DNA of 30,259 nt from CAZLGM01 sp964623625. GTDB lineage: Bacteria; Desulfobacterota; Desulfobulbia; Desulfobulbales; Desulfocapsaceae. Where the stretch lies: positions 1 to 30,259 of the forward strand of contig CAZUUJ010000045.1 of the NCBI GenBank assembly GCA_964623625.1. The letters run 5' to 3'. The notes under the pieces were generated by a model, which ran no database searches, was not told the DNA's origin, and saw only the letters and a program-made list of their open reading frames with translations. Positions 1 to 6,400 of this stretch are shown here, piece by piece (within the stretch, counting starts at the first letter, position 1; every line of letters starts with the position of its first letter). The translations under genes were made by a program, and so were the position numbers.

Positions 1-442
1 CCTCTGTAACTTTATCCAGCAGGGCAGTCGCCCATTCAGCTGGGGTGGTCTGCTGCCCCTTGACCTCCTCACCCTCCCTGGCAATCTTGGTGGTCTTAAG
101 ATCCTTCATGTGGCACCGGATCATCCGGTCTAATTTTTCGGCAGCTTCTGTATTTCCCTCCATCTGGGCTCGCACCAGCTTGACTGAATAGACCCCCACC
201 AGCTCAACTTGGAGAAAATCACTGGATTTGTTGAACTGAAAATCCAGGTAGAGTTGGTCAATCAAAACATCAAACATCTCTTTCTCGTCTGGGGTCAGGC
301 ATTTACTGGCAAAGATACCGTGCTTCAACCGATACTGATTGCCCTCAGGTGCTCCTCTTTTCTTTGGCTTCTTGGTCTTTCCTTGCATTCTATGCCACCT
401 ATCCAGTACTTCTTTATCTCGTTTATTAAGTCCCATACCCAT
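1..442 (-). CDS. Phage terminase small-subunit-like protein (partial, runs off left edge)
   Basis: An open minus-strand frame runs from an ATG at 442 (or 436) through position 1 without a stop, so the C-terminus is missing. The N-terminus is MGMGLNKRDKEVLDRWHRMQ, followed by a basic stretch and the block GAPEGNQYRLKHGIF. The G-A-P-x-G-N-x-x-x-x-K-H-G-F/I signature is common near the N-terminus of phage small terminase and packaging-associated proteins, where it precedes a helical region, as here. The frame is open upstream to a TAA at 497-499. The start is uncertain because the Shine-Dalgarno sequence is weak. The 31-bp repeat motif (535-565) lies 92 bp upstream in the same orientation, which suggests a separate promoter. 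Assignment to the terminase family is by motif only; another phage DNA-binding protein is possible. Confidence 0.55.
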   Translation of the reverse strand, partial: MGMGLNKRDKEVLDRWHRMQGKTKKPKKRGAPEGNQYRLKHGIFASKCLTPDEKEMFDVLIDQLYLDFQFNKSSDFLQVELVGVYSVKLVRAQMEGNTEAAEKLDRMIRCHMKDLKTTKIAREGEEVKGQQTTPAEWATALLDKVTE

Positions 443-533
443 CAGGCTCTCATCAACTCTGTTTCCGTATCTCGGCTTGGAAGGCAGAAAAAGAATTTAG
501 CCCCATTCCAGCCCATTTATATCTATCCCTTGG

Positions 534-803
534 TTACCTACCGGAACCATCCAAAAGGTGTCGGATTTCATTTTCCTTTCTGTTTTTTGCCAGGATTTGA
601 TTAACCCGGCGCACGGTGATATCAGCAAGACCGGCAATCTCCCTGGTCTCGATTCCCTGCTCCTTGAGGGCAATAACCAGCTGTCTTCTTTCCTGAAAAA
701 AACGACTGGAACTTGGTACCCAGAGCGGACCAGTGTGATATTTCTGCACCTCATTGAACAACTCTTTGGGAAGTACCTTTTCTGCGTTGGCATAATTTTT
801 CAT
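534..803 (-). CDS. Mor-like / CD3324-like helix-turn-helix protein
   Basis: 89-aa protein, probably a small DNA-binding regulator. The N-terminus (MKNYANAEKVLPKELFNEVQ, then a YHTGPLWVP stretch) matches what I know of the CD3324 / Mor-like family: an 'NA-x-x-xLP-x-x-L' helix, a short aromatic-proline hairpin, then an HTH. The HTH is near residues 39-75 (RRQLVIALKEQGIETREIAG then a recognition helix with RRVNQIL). The start is well supported: GGAGG stands just upstream, and its ATG overlaps the TGA of the preceding gene as ATGA, so the two are translationally coupled. Its last codons are built from the 3' block of motif copy A. It could regulate late phage genes; the target is unknown. Confidence 0.65.
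   Translation of the reverse strand: MKNYANAEKVLPKELFNEVQKYHTGPLWVPSSSRFFQERRQLVIALKEQGIETREIAGLADITVRRVNQILAKNRKENEIRHLLDGSGR
535..565 (-). promoter_or_regulatory. 31-bp element motif, copy A (putative promoter/operator)
   Basis: On the minus strand it reads TCCGACACCT, ten bases, then TCCGGTAGGTA. It shares both blocks and exact spacing with copies at 1626-1656, 3271-3301 and 15598-15628. It points toward the terminase-like gene that starts 92 bp away. The 5' block resembles a -35 (CCGACA) and the TAGGTA a -10, about 17-18 bp apart. The promoter reading is inferred. Confidence 0.6.
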
Positions 804-1582
804 GGCGTAACCTCCTCAGGCTTTGGCTTCTTGATCCATGGCTGGTCGGTATCAGGGTTGTAAAACCGCATGGTGGTTTGCTGACCATTCTTGCTATGGC
901 TGATAATTTCAATGGAGTTCTCCGTTACCTTGCCAATGGTTCGTTCACCGTCCAAATGACAAACAAGACCGTAGCCTTGACCAAGGGGGAATTTATACTG
1001 ACCACGATTCTGATAGAGGTTCGCCTCTGACCATCCTATGCTCATGGCCTCCTGCCTAATGGCATCCACCATAGCCAAGGCCTTGGAAGTAACGGAGTGA
1101 CTGTACTTCCAACAACCTCGTTCTACAGGATAAAGCCAGTCATTAGTTGGTTCAGGGGTATCAAGGGGAGGTAGATAGCTGGCTGGAGTAAATGCCTGAA
1201 TAGCCTGCTTTAAATCATCTTCACTAAATTGTTCAAGCCCATGGGTATGGATCCTGCGAAATTTAGTTTTGAGCTTATACCACTGCCCATCCGTTAATCT
1301 GCCAGCCTTATGGGCATCCTGAGCCTTAATGATTTGATTACGGAGCCAGGCAAAATAGCTAGGGGACAGCTTACGAAACATTATGCCTTGGAGTGAAATA
1401 TCTTCTTGAGGCGGTAAACCATCATCTGCCACCAACTCAATATCAAGGCGGCTTGAGACATAGGGGATTTGAACGGCAATGGGCTTTTGAACTTGCTGTC
1501 CGACTGATATTTGGCGAGCCTGGTTCTGATCCGGCATGGACAGAGCGCTCAGGTTGAGCATATTTGTGAGCATGCACGACAT
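800..1582 (-). CDS. Phage-element protein of unknown function (260 aa)
   Basis: I do not recognise this protein. The start is certain: AAGGAGGT lies 6 nt before the ATG. It appears soluble, with no membrane segment or signal peptide. The N-terminal third is polar. Residues about 75-130 are a helical stretch rich in Trp, Tyr and Lys (ILRK-type, ending near HTHGLEQFSEDDLKQAIQAF). The C-terminal half (from about 150) looks beta-rich and ends in a basic proline-rich tail (KKPKPEEVTP). It is translationally coupled to the HTH gene downstream by an ATGA overlap. Motif copy B stands 43 bp upstream in the same orientation. Position between the replication module and the terminase-like gene suggests a late-regulation or DNA-handling role, but this is context only. 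Confidence 0.75.
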   Translation of the reverse strand: MSCMLTNMLNLSALSMPDQNQARQISVGQQVQKPIAVQIPYVSSRLDIELVADDGLPPQEDISLQGIMFRKLSPSYFAWLRNQIIKAQDAHKAGRLTDGQWYKLKTKFRRIHTHGLEQFSEDDLKQAIQAFTPASYLPPLDTPEPTNDWLYPVERGCWKYSHSVTSKALAMVDAIRQEAMSIGWSEANLYQNRGQYKFPLGQGYGLVCHLDGERTIGKVTENSIEIISHSKNGQQTTMRFYNPDTDQPWIKKPKPEEVTP

Positions 1583-1625
1583 AAAAAGACCTCCTTGGAA
1601 ATTGCGGGTTATTAGAGTTCCCGAT

Positions 1626-1656
1626 TACCTACCGGAGGGGTCATGAATGTGTCGGA
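1626..1656 (-). promoter_or_regulatory. 31-bp element motif, copy B (putative promoter/operator)
   Basis: On the minus strand: TCCGACACAT, ten bases, TCCGGTAGGTA. It ends 43 bp upstream of the ATG at 1582 and points toward it. Both blocks are identical to those of copy D. Short spacing to an excellent Shine-Dalgarno sequence fits a promoter with a short leader. Confidence 0.65.
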
Positions 1657-2025
1657 AGAAAAATGGAGATAATGCCAGTTGGTGATGATGGTGAAGAGGA
1701 AAAACATCCTTCACCGCTATCTTCATCATTCCTATCTCCCTGTTAATTCAAGTTTATTTATATATAAGATGAAGATGATGAATATAATAATAAATAAATA
1801 TCTATATATAAGAGAGAGAAAGAAGAGGTGGAGGAAAGAAAGAATGTATTTTTTTATCCTTCTAAGGGGGGGTGCATTTTCTGAGGGTTTTGCTTCACCC
1901 ATTCACCATCACACAATAAAAGAACGATGAAACAGCAAGATGTAAATGATGATCGTCGACAATTCATAATCACCCCCCTCATCACTGAGTAAAAAAAATC
2001 ATAAAAAATCGCCGCGACGCGTAAT

Positions 2026-2136
2026 GTCGTGGTTCACGACCCCAAAAGTCGTGCCTTGATAATAGAGGCACGATTCTCACATTATTTTTCGGGCATAACC
2101 GCAACGGTGGTTACACATAAGCCCATTGATCGTGCC
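2026..2136. promoter_or_regulatory. Cluster of TCGTG palindromes (operator- or iteron-like)
   Basis: Perfect inverted repeat GTCGTG-3-CACGAC at 2026-2040, then TCGTGCCT-9-AGGCACGA (8-bp arms) at 2049-2073, then a further TCGTGCC at 2130-2136. All lie upstream of the ATG at 2167. There is no T-run, so these are not simple terminators. They may bind a regulator of the gene at 2167 or be part of an origin. Confidence 0.45.
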
Positions 2137-2166
2137 AGAACCTTTTCAGCTGAAGGAGGCTGGCAA

Positions 2167-2490
2167 ATGAAGCAAGTAACAATATCATCCCTTACCCCAC
2201 AACGATGCCAATTAGTGGAAATGATCCAAGACATCCACTTTGGTCATATTACCCACATCACTGTCCGCAATGGGGAGCCGGAGTTCACTTCGGAAACCAT
2301 CATTGAGCGCGACATCAAATTGAATAAGCAGATTACCACCCCTGAAGACACTACCGAAGATTACATCCTGAAAAAAGAGTTTCATATCCTCCTGAAACAA
2401 ATCACCAAAATGGGCAATGGCACCATCCGTAAACTTGAAATTATGCATGGTCTGCCTTTTCTGATGCGTATCTGGGAACGCGCTGCCTGA
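2167..2490 (+). CDS. Small phage-element protein of unknown function (107 aa)
   Basis: I do not recognise a family. The frame is open from 2029, but the ATG at 2167 is chosen because AAGGAGG sits 8 nt upstream, and because the upstream part is built from palindromic DNA. The protein starts MKQVTISSLTPQRCQLVEMI and has a basic helical C-terminus (KMGNGTIRKLEIMHGLPFLM). A short 'R-N-G-E-P' turn near residue 37 may be a beta hairpin. No catalytic motif or membrane segment is visible. It is the first rightward gene and sits between the palindrome cluster and the sigma-like gene, so an early regulatory or DNA-binding role is plausible but unproven. Confidence 0.65.
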   Translation: MKQVTISSLTPQRCQLVEMIQDIHFGHITHITVRNGEPEFTSETIIERDIKLNKQITTPEDTTEDYILKKEFHILLKQITKMGNGTIRKLEIMHGLPFLMRIWERAA

Positions 2491-2532
2491 CCAATTCCAC
2501 AACTAAAAATACAGACACTGGACAATTAAACT

Positions 2533-2652
2533 GGACGCAAAGCGTAGGTGGTTGTGGGTGTCGCCCGAGCCTTTATTGGCATTTGGCGATCCAGCAACAT
2601 CTTACTTTCTGCATCCCTTATTAGCCTTAGCTTGTGGCGATATCCAGCCATC
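2533..2652 (+). ncRNA. Structured leader RNA candidate, copy 1 (before the sigma-like gene)
   Basis: A 30-nt repeat at 2533-2562 matches 28 of 30 positions at 15690-15719. Its 5' part forms an ACGC-AAA-GCGT hairpin; the other copy has AGGC-AAA-GCCT, a compensatory change. Its 3' part (GTGGTTGTGGGTGTC) can pair with 2639-2652 (GATATCCAGCCATC), about 13 pairs with one internal loop. The enclosed loop is 76 nt. The structure ends 27 nt before the ATG at 2680. It matches no riboswitch class I can name. Confidence 0.5.
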
Positions 2653-2676
2653 CTCCTTCCTGCGTCCCAAGGAGGA
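2651..2676 (+). promoter_or_regulatory. Shine-Dalgarno-sequestering hairpin of the sigma-like gene
   Basis: TCCTCCTT (2651-2658) and AAGGAGGA (2669-2676) are perfect complements separated by 10 nt. The 3' arm is the ribosome binding site of the ATG at 2680. In the folded form, translation of the sigma-like factor should be low, so this decides both the start and a likely control point. The first bases of the anti-SD arm also fall in the pairing region of the structured leader. Confidence 0.6.
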
Positions 2677-2679
2677 AAC

Positions 2680-3261
2680 ATGGGATTTTACAGGAATCAG
2701 TATGACGGCATCGATACTTATGCTGCCAAGCTTATTCGCTACAAGGCCTATTCGATGGTGGGCAAGGCGGGACTATGTGAAGCAGACCGGCCAGACCTTG
2801 AACAGGACATGATGCTTGATCTGCTACAGAGGCTGGACAAGTACAATCCGGCAAAAGCCAGCAAGAATACCTTTATCTCTCGGATCGTCGAGAACCGGAT
2901 CTGCACCATTCTCGAGTCTCGCCATACCTGCCGCCGAGATTGGCGGCTCTGTCGAACCTCTCTCAACGAGAAGATCGGAAACTGCGAGGGTGGCATAGCC
3001 GAGCGTATTGACATGCTGGATACCGAGGGACGGATCGGCTGCCATGAAGAGGAAGCCAGACCGTGGCGCATTGAAGAGCTGCATGTGGATGTGAAAAGGG
3101 TGGTCGAGACATTGCCACCTGAGCTGCAAGATCTATGTGGGCGGTTATGCCACAGCAACATCCGGGAAATATCCCGTGATACCGGCATCCATCACGCCAA
3201 ACTATATGAAAGACTCCATAAGATTCAGGAGGCCTTCACTGCGGCTGGCGTCACAAAATAA
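2680..3261 (+). CDS. Sigma-70-family (ECF-like) sigma factor of the element
   Basis: 193 aa. The ATG at 2680 is preceded by AAGGAGGA; the frame is open further upstream, but that part is leader RNA. Residues about 10-80 look like sigma region 2: a helix with YAAKLIRYKAYS, then DLEQDMMLDLLQRLDKYNP, then a stretch with FISRIVENRICTILE. Residues about 150-190 look like a region 4 HTH: LPPELQDLCGRL, then NIREISRDTGIHHAKLYERL. Length and two-domain layout fit small ECF-type or phage sigma-like proteins. Such a factor would direct host RNA polymerase to element promoters. The obvious candidates are the four 31-bp motifs, one of which lies directly after this gene. Its own expression seems to be controlled by a structured leader and an SD hairpin. 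Confidence 0.7.
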   Translation: MGFYRNQYDGIDTYAAKLIRYKAYSMVGKAGLCEADRPDLEQDMMLDLLQRLDKYNPAKASKNTFISRIVENRICTILESRHTCRRDWRLCRTSLNEKIGNCEGGIAERIDMLDTEGRIGCHEEEARPWRIEELHVDVKRVVETLPPELQDLCGRLCHSNIREISRDTGIHHAKLYERLHKIQEAFTAAGVTK

Positions 3262-3270
3262 ATATTTTTT

Positions 3271-3301
3271 TTCGACACATTTGGGATCGCTTCGGTAGGT
3301 A
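3271..3301 (+). promoter_or_regulatory. 31-bp element motif, copy C (putative promoter of the recombination/replication operon)
   Basis: TTCGACACAT, ten bases, TTCGGTAGGTA on the plus strand, with the same spacing as the other three copies. It lies 10 bp after the sigma-like gene and 71 bp before the ATG at 3372. It would start the operon 3372-11887. An A/T-rich run (ATATTTTTTTT) precedes it. Confidence 0.65.
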
Positions 3302-3371
3302 AGCGGGTGAGAACCAAATGCAAATGAAGAAAAACTGAACATTAAATTAACCAAAACATGAGGAAATAATC

Positions 3372-3689
3372 ATGCATGTTTATCACTTTCAATTTGATCA
3401 ACATATCCCAACCAAGGAACTGAAAGATACCCTGATACTTGCCGTGATGGCTACCGAGAGCCTCCATAGTCGCGCCCGGGTAAAGCTTGATGCTGTCCAC
3501 AATCTTAACCTGCTTAACCACACCTGCCGGATCGATGCTTTTTCCGAGGTGGGTGATGACCTTGCCCGCATATTCACCGGCTATGCCCTCCGTGAATATG
3601 GCAATGAGCGGATTAATATTGAACGGGATTTTCTGGATATTCCGGCAGGTTCTCCCACTATTGAAGCCCTGCGTGAGGCGATCTCATGA
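3372..3689 (+). CDS. Small protein of unknown function, head of the replication operon (105 aa)
   Basis: I do not recognise a named family. It begins MHVYHFQFDQHIPTKELKDT, carries a probable beta strand, helix, strand core and ends with an acidic helix (TIEALREAIS). 'DDLARIFTGYALREYG' near residues 59-74 is its most distinctive block. Similar small proteins stand just before Cas4-like nucleases in phage recombination modules as I remember them, but I cannot verify this. A GAGGAAATA ribosome binding site precedes the ATG. Its stop overlaps the start of the nuclease gene (ATGA overlap at 3686-3689), so the two are translationally coupled. Confidence 0.75.
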   Translation: MHVYHFQFDQHIPTKELKDTLILAVMATESLHSRARVKLDAVHNLNLLNHTCRIDAFSEVGDDLARIFTGYALREYGNERINIERDFLDIPAGSPTIEALREAIS

Positions 3690-4699
3690 GCCTGATACAA
3701 ACCACTTATTCCATGTGGAGCCGTTTTCGCAACTGTCGTAAGGCCTGTGAGTATCGCTACATCAAAGAGCTGGTTCCTCTGGAGCGCAATGAAAACCTGA
3801 TCTTTGGCTCATTGATCCATGATGCCCTCGAGATTTGGCATGGCCATAACGAGTTAAGCATGGTGCAGGAGTATATCGACAACTCCTACCCAGATCGTCT
3901 GCTTAATGAAAAACAAAGGGCTGACTGGCATCTGGCCACGGCCATGATGACGGCCTACGCCAAACAATACCCTACAGAAGATTTTGAAGTCATTACCTTG
4001 GAGAAAACCTTCGAAGGGCCAATCATTAACCCTATCACCGGTGCTGCTTCCAGAAGTTTCACATTGGCTGGCAAGGTGGATGGCATCGTTAAGCAGGATG
4101 GCCTCTATTACCTGCTTGAGCATAAAACCGCTGCCCAAATCAATTCTGGATACCTGGAACGATTATGGACTGATTTTCAGATCATTCTCTACGCCTGGTA
4201 TCTGGAACAGACCATGGGCATCTTCATCAGCGGCATTATCTATAATATCTTGGTCAAGGCCAAGCTTCGACAGTCTTTAGGGGAAACCGAGGCTGAGTTT
4301 GAGACCCGCCGGGCCGGGCTTATCGCTAAGTCGAAAACTGGTAAATCAAGCGCCAAACGCAAGATACCGGAGAGTGATGAGTCTTTTCAGGCCAGGTTAC
4401 TACAAAAATACGAAGAGCCAGGCATGTTCCACCGCGAGGAGCTTTTTATCTCTCGGGATCAGTTTGCAGAACTGCAAGAGGAGTTGTGGGAATTATCTCA
4501 GGCCATGCTGAATGCTCGCCGTCGCAATTTTTTTTACCGCAATACATCAAACTGCTTTCAGTACAACCGCCCCTGTGCCTATTTCCCACTCTGCCGCAGT
4601 GGCGACAACCCCAATGTCATTGAAAATTATTACCAGAAGATCACTCCCAATGAGGAATTACGGACACCGCCTGCAACCACAAAGCCACCTACATTTTAA
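3686..4699 (+). CDS. Cas4/RecB-like PD-(D/E)XK nuclease with Fe-S cluster
   Basis: 337 aa. All landmarks of the RecB/Cas4 nuclease fold are visible: G-S-L-I-H with H45, D132 in GKVDGIV, E145-x-K147 in LLEHKTAA, and Q165 in a QIILYAWYL helix (the RecB-family Q motif). Cys17/Cys21 near the N-terminus plus Cys290, Cys297 and Cys303 near the C-terminus fit the AddB/Cas4 4Fe-4S clasp. There are no cas1, cas2 or CRISPR repeats nearby, so this is a phage recombination exonuclease rather than an adaptation gene. It probably resects DNA ends for the Sak4-like protein that follows. The protein is longer than a minimal Cas4 (about 200 aa), with an inserted basic segment around 195-240. Confidence 0.85.
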   Translation: MSLIQTTYSMWSRFRNCRKACEYRYIKELVPLERNENLIFGSLIHDALEIWHGHNELSMVQEYIDNSYPDRLLNEKQRADWHLATAMMTAYAKQYPTEDFEVITLEKTFEGPIINPITGAASRSFTLAGKVDGIVKQDGLYYLLEHKTAAQINSGYLERLWTDFQIILYAWYLEQTMGIFISGIIYNILVKAKLRQSLGETEAEFETRRAGLIAKSKTGKSSAKRKIPESDESFQARLLQKYEEPGMFHREELFISRDQFAELQEELWELSQAMLNARRRNFFYRNTSNCFQYNRPCAYFPLCRSGDNPNVIENYYQKITPNEELRTPPATTKPPTF

Positions 4700-4717
4700 A
4701 TTCAAAGGAGAATAACA

Positions 4718-5446
4718 ATGTTACCAACCACGAAAACCAAACCTAAATCATCATTATCTGACCTTACCGCCCTAGTCTATGGGCCGAGCAAAATAGGCAA
4801 ATCGACCTGGTGTTCCCATGCCGATAAGGCCATCTTTTTGGCGACCGAACCTGGCCTGAATGCTCTTGAGGTTTTTCAATCCCCCATCACCTGTTGGGAG
4901 GATCTCCTCAAGGCCTGTGCTGAACTTGCAGAAGGCAAGCACGGCTTCAAGACAGTGGTCGTTGATACCGTCGATATCCTGTACCGCATGTGCTCAGAGC
5001 ATATCTGCCAAAAATTCAAGATCGAGCATGAATCTGACTTGGGCTACGGCAAAGGCTATGCCCTGATCAATAATGAGTTTCAGCGGGTACTCACCAAGCT
5101 GGCCTTTCTGCCCATGGGCTTGATTATGATCTCACACAGTCAGGAGCGGGAGATCGAAACCCGCACCGGCAAAATGACTCGTATTGTCCCAACCCTGCCT
5201 GATAAAGCTCGCAAACTCGTCACCGGTTTGGTGGATCTTGTCCTGTTCTGCGATCTGGATTCCAAGAAAGACGGAGAAGGCAAAACCACTCATCAGCGGG
5301 TGATGCGTACCAAGCCCAGCCCTAATTATGACGCTGGTGATCGTACTGGTCGTTTGCCCGAGATGATCCCTCTCGATTTTCCCACCTTTCTCAAAGCATT
5401 TAACAGCAAAGCCAATACCAAGCCTGCCTCTGCAGCTAAAAAATAA
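4718..5446 (+). CDS. Sak4-like RecA-fold ATPase (phage single-strand annealing/recombination)
   Basis: 242 aa with a single RecA-like core. Walker A is GPSKIGKST at residues 22-30; Walker B is VVVD ending at Asp83. An LIMISHSQ strand-helix with polar tip corresponds to the sensor region. The layout (short N-terminus, P-loop within 30 residues, about 240 aa) is that of phage AAA_24 / Sak4 proteins, which promote annealing with a phage SSB. The next gene is a DUF669 SSB-like protein, the usual Sak4 partner, which strengthens the call. AAAGGAG stands upstream of the ATG. Its role is homologous recombination during phage replication. Confidence 0.8.
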   Translation: MLPTTKTKPKSSLSDLTALVYGPSKIGKSTWCSHADKAIFLATEPGLNALEVFQSPITCWEDLLKACAELAEGKHGFKTVVVDTVDILYRMCSEHICQKFKIEHESDLGYGKGYALINNEFQRVLTKLAFLPMGLIMISHSQEREIETRTGKMTRIVPTLPDKARKLVTGLVDLVLFCDLDSKKDGEGKTTHQRVMRTKPSPNYDAGDRTGRLPEMIPLDFPTFLKAFNSKANTKPASAAKK

Positions 5447-5458
5447 GGAGATACGATA

Positions 5459-5935
5459 ATGGAAAACTACGAAGACCGCCCTGATGGCGATATTGATCTT
5501 GCCACCTTTGATGATGATTTTGGTTCAGCGGAAGTTGAGGATCGTGATTTTGACGACCTGCCAGATGGAAAATATCAGGCCATTGTTGAACGGGTGGAAT
5601 TAACCCGTGCCAAGACCTCTGGCAACCCCATGCTTAAGTGGACCTTGAAGATCATCGGCTCCAAATATAAGGGCCGGAAGCTCTGGCGTAATAATGTCAT
5701 GGCCTCCAAGGAAAACATCAAGTGGCTCAAACAGGATCTCTACACCTGTGGTCTGGAGTTACAAAAGCTGTCTGACCTGCCAGATAATCTCGACAAATTG
5801 CTGGATATTACGGTTGAGATCACCAAGAAGAGCCGGGGTGAAAATGAGAATATATACATTAACCGCCGAATTGTTATTGCCGCTGATGCTGGCAATGCAA
5901 CTGAGGCTGATGATGTAGCCATTGTGCCATTTTAG
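5459..5935 (+). CDS. DUF669-family phage SSB-like protein
   Basis: 158 aa. After an acidic N-terminal tail (many Asp/Glu up to residue 35), the block LPDGKYQAIVERVELTRAKT followed by GNPMLKW marks the OB-like beta barrel of DUF669, a phage single-stranded DNA-binding family. KYKGRKLWRNNVM and the strand around NIYINRRIVI complete the barrel. It begins 12 bp after the Sak4-like gene, with an AAGGAGA ribosome binding site. The acidic tail is here at the N-terminus rather than the C-terminus typical of bacterial SSB. It probably coats ssDNA for the Sak4-like ATPase. Confidence 0.78.
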   Translation: MENYEDRPDGDIDLATFDDDFGSAEVEDRDFDDLPDGKYQAIVERVELTRAKTSGNPMLKWTLKIIGSKYKGRKLWRNNVMASKENIKWLKQDLYTCGLELQKLSDLPDNLDKLLDITVEITKKSRGENENIYINRRIVIAADAGNATEADDVAIVPF

Positions 5936-5938
5936 CCC

Positions 5939-6400
5939 ATGGAAGATTTCACCATAATAATTGATACGCGGGAGCAAGAGGGATATTCATTTTCGGCTCC
6001 TGCGCTTCGACAAAAACTGGATGCAGGGGATTACTCTATTGTTGGCTTTGAGAGTCAGGTGGCGGTGGAGCGTAAATCTCTGCCTGACTTTATCCATACC
6101 ATTATCAGACAACGGCAACGCTTCTACCGGGAACTTGAAAAGCTCATGACCTTCAGCTCTGCCTGCATTGTGGTGGAGGCCAATTTTCGTGACCTGATTG
6201 AGGGAAATTTCCGCAGTGATGTCCATGCCAATGCCTTGATTGGTGCGGTGGCCTCGATATCTGCTGGCTTTGTCCCGGTCTATTTTTGTTCCGACCGGCA
6301 GGCCTCCTGCCGTTTTGTCGAAGAATATCTTACCCATTTTCACAGGAAGATTACAGAATGCAACAAGCAACTAACCCCGATAAAATCAGGGGACGAATAG
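5939..6400 (+). CDS. ERCC4/XPF-type nuclease domain protein
   Basis: 153 aa, a stand-alone ERCC4 nuclease domain. The catalytic signature is complete: IIIDTREQ (Asp9), GDYSI (Asp31) and VERKS (E44-R45-K46), i.e. the G-D-x(n)-E-R-K-x-x-x-D pattern of XPF nucleases. FIHTIIRQRQRFYRELEKL and the VEANFRDL region complete the fold. XPF-type enzymes cut branched DNA. In phages they accompany recombination and helicase genes, as here. It follows the SSB-like gene by 3 nt, and its last 14 codons overlap the start of the helicase gene, so expression is tightly coupled. Confidence 0.85.
   Translation: MEDFTIIIDTREQEGYSFSAPALRQKLDAGDYSIVGFESQVAVERKSLPDFIHTIIRQRQRFYRELEKLMTFSSACIVVEANFRDLIEGNFRSDVHANALIGAVASISAGFVPVYFCSDRQASCRFVEEYLTHFHRKITECNKQLTPIKSGDE

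Larger units (their letters stand above)
1583..2166. other. Gene-poor AT-rich and palindrome-rich stretch between divergent gene sets
   Basis: No convincing gene. It holds motif copy B (1626-1656), an imperfect hairpin around 1680-1735 whose inner arms are GGTGAAG and CTTCACC, and a strongly AT-rich and then purine-rich tract (about 1740-1850, with TATATATAAG-like runs). It ends in a cluster of short palindromes (2026-2136). It separates the leftward from the rightward genes. AT-rich DNA beside repeated short sites, next to a replication module, is the usual look of a phage origin or control region, but nothing here proves an origin. Confidence 0.5.

Noticed and set aside
209..604. 131-aa plus-strand frame at the left edge
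   Set aside because: It is antisense to the edge gene (1-442) and crosses the HTH gene stop; the composition is phase-shifted and there is no ribosome binding site.
1679..1930. 83-aa frame in the AT-rich tract
   Set aside because: Low-complexity Met/Lys/Ile/Arg sequence with no ribosome binding site; it looks like chance.
2029..2166. Upstream extension of the 107-aa gene
   Set aside because: It is made of palindromic control DNA; ATG 2167 has a strong Shine-Dalgarno.
3290..3330. Possible c-di-GMP-I (GEMM) riboswitch at copy C, because GGTAGGTAAGCGGGTGAGAA resembles its 3' half
   Set aside because: The 5' half (CACGCACAGGGCAAACC, GGGACGCAAAGCC) is absent upstream, and the GGTAGGTA part belongs to the 31-bp motif found in three other places.
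3686..4699. Cas4 as sign of a CRISPR locus
   Set aside because: No direct-repeat array and no cas1/cas2 in the window; the neighbours are phage recombination genes.
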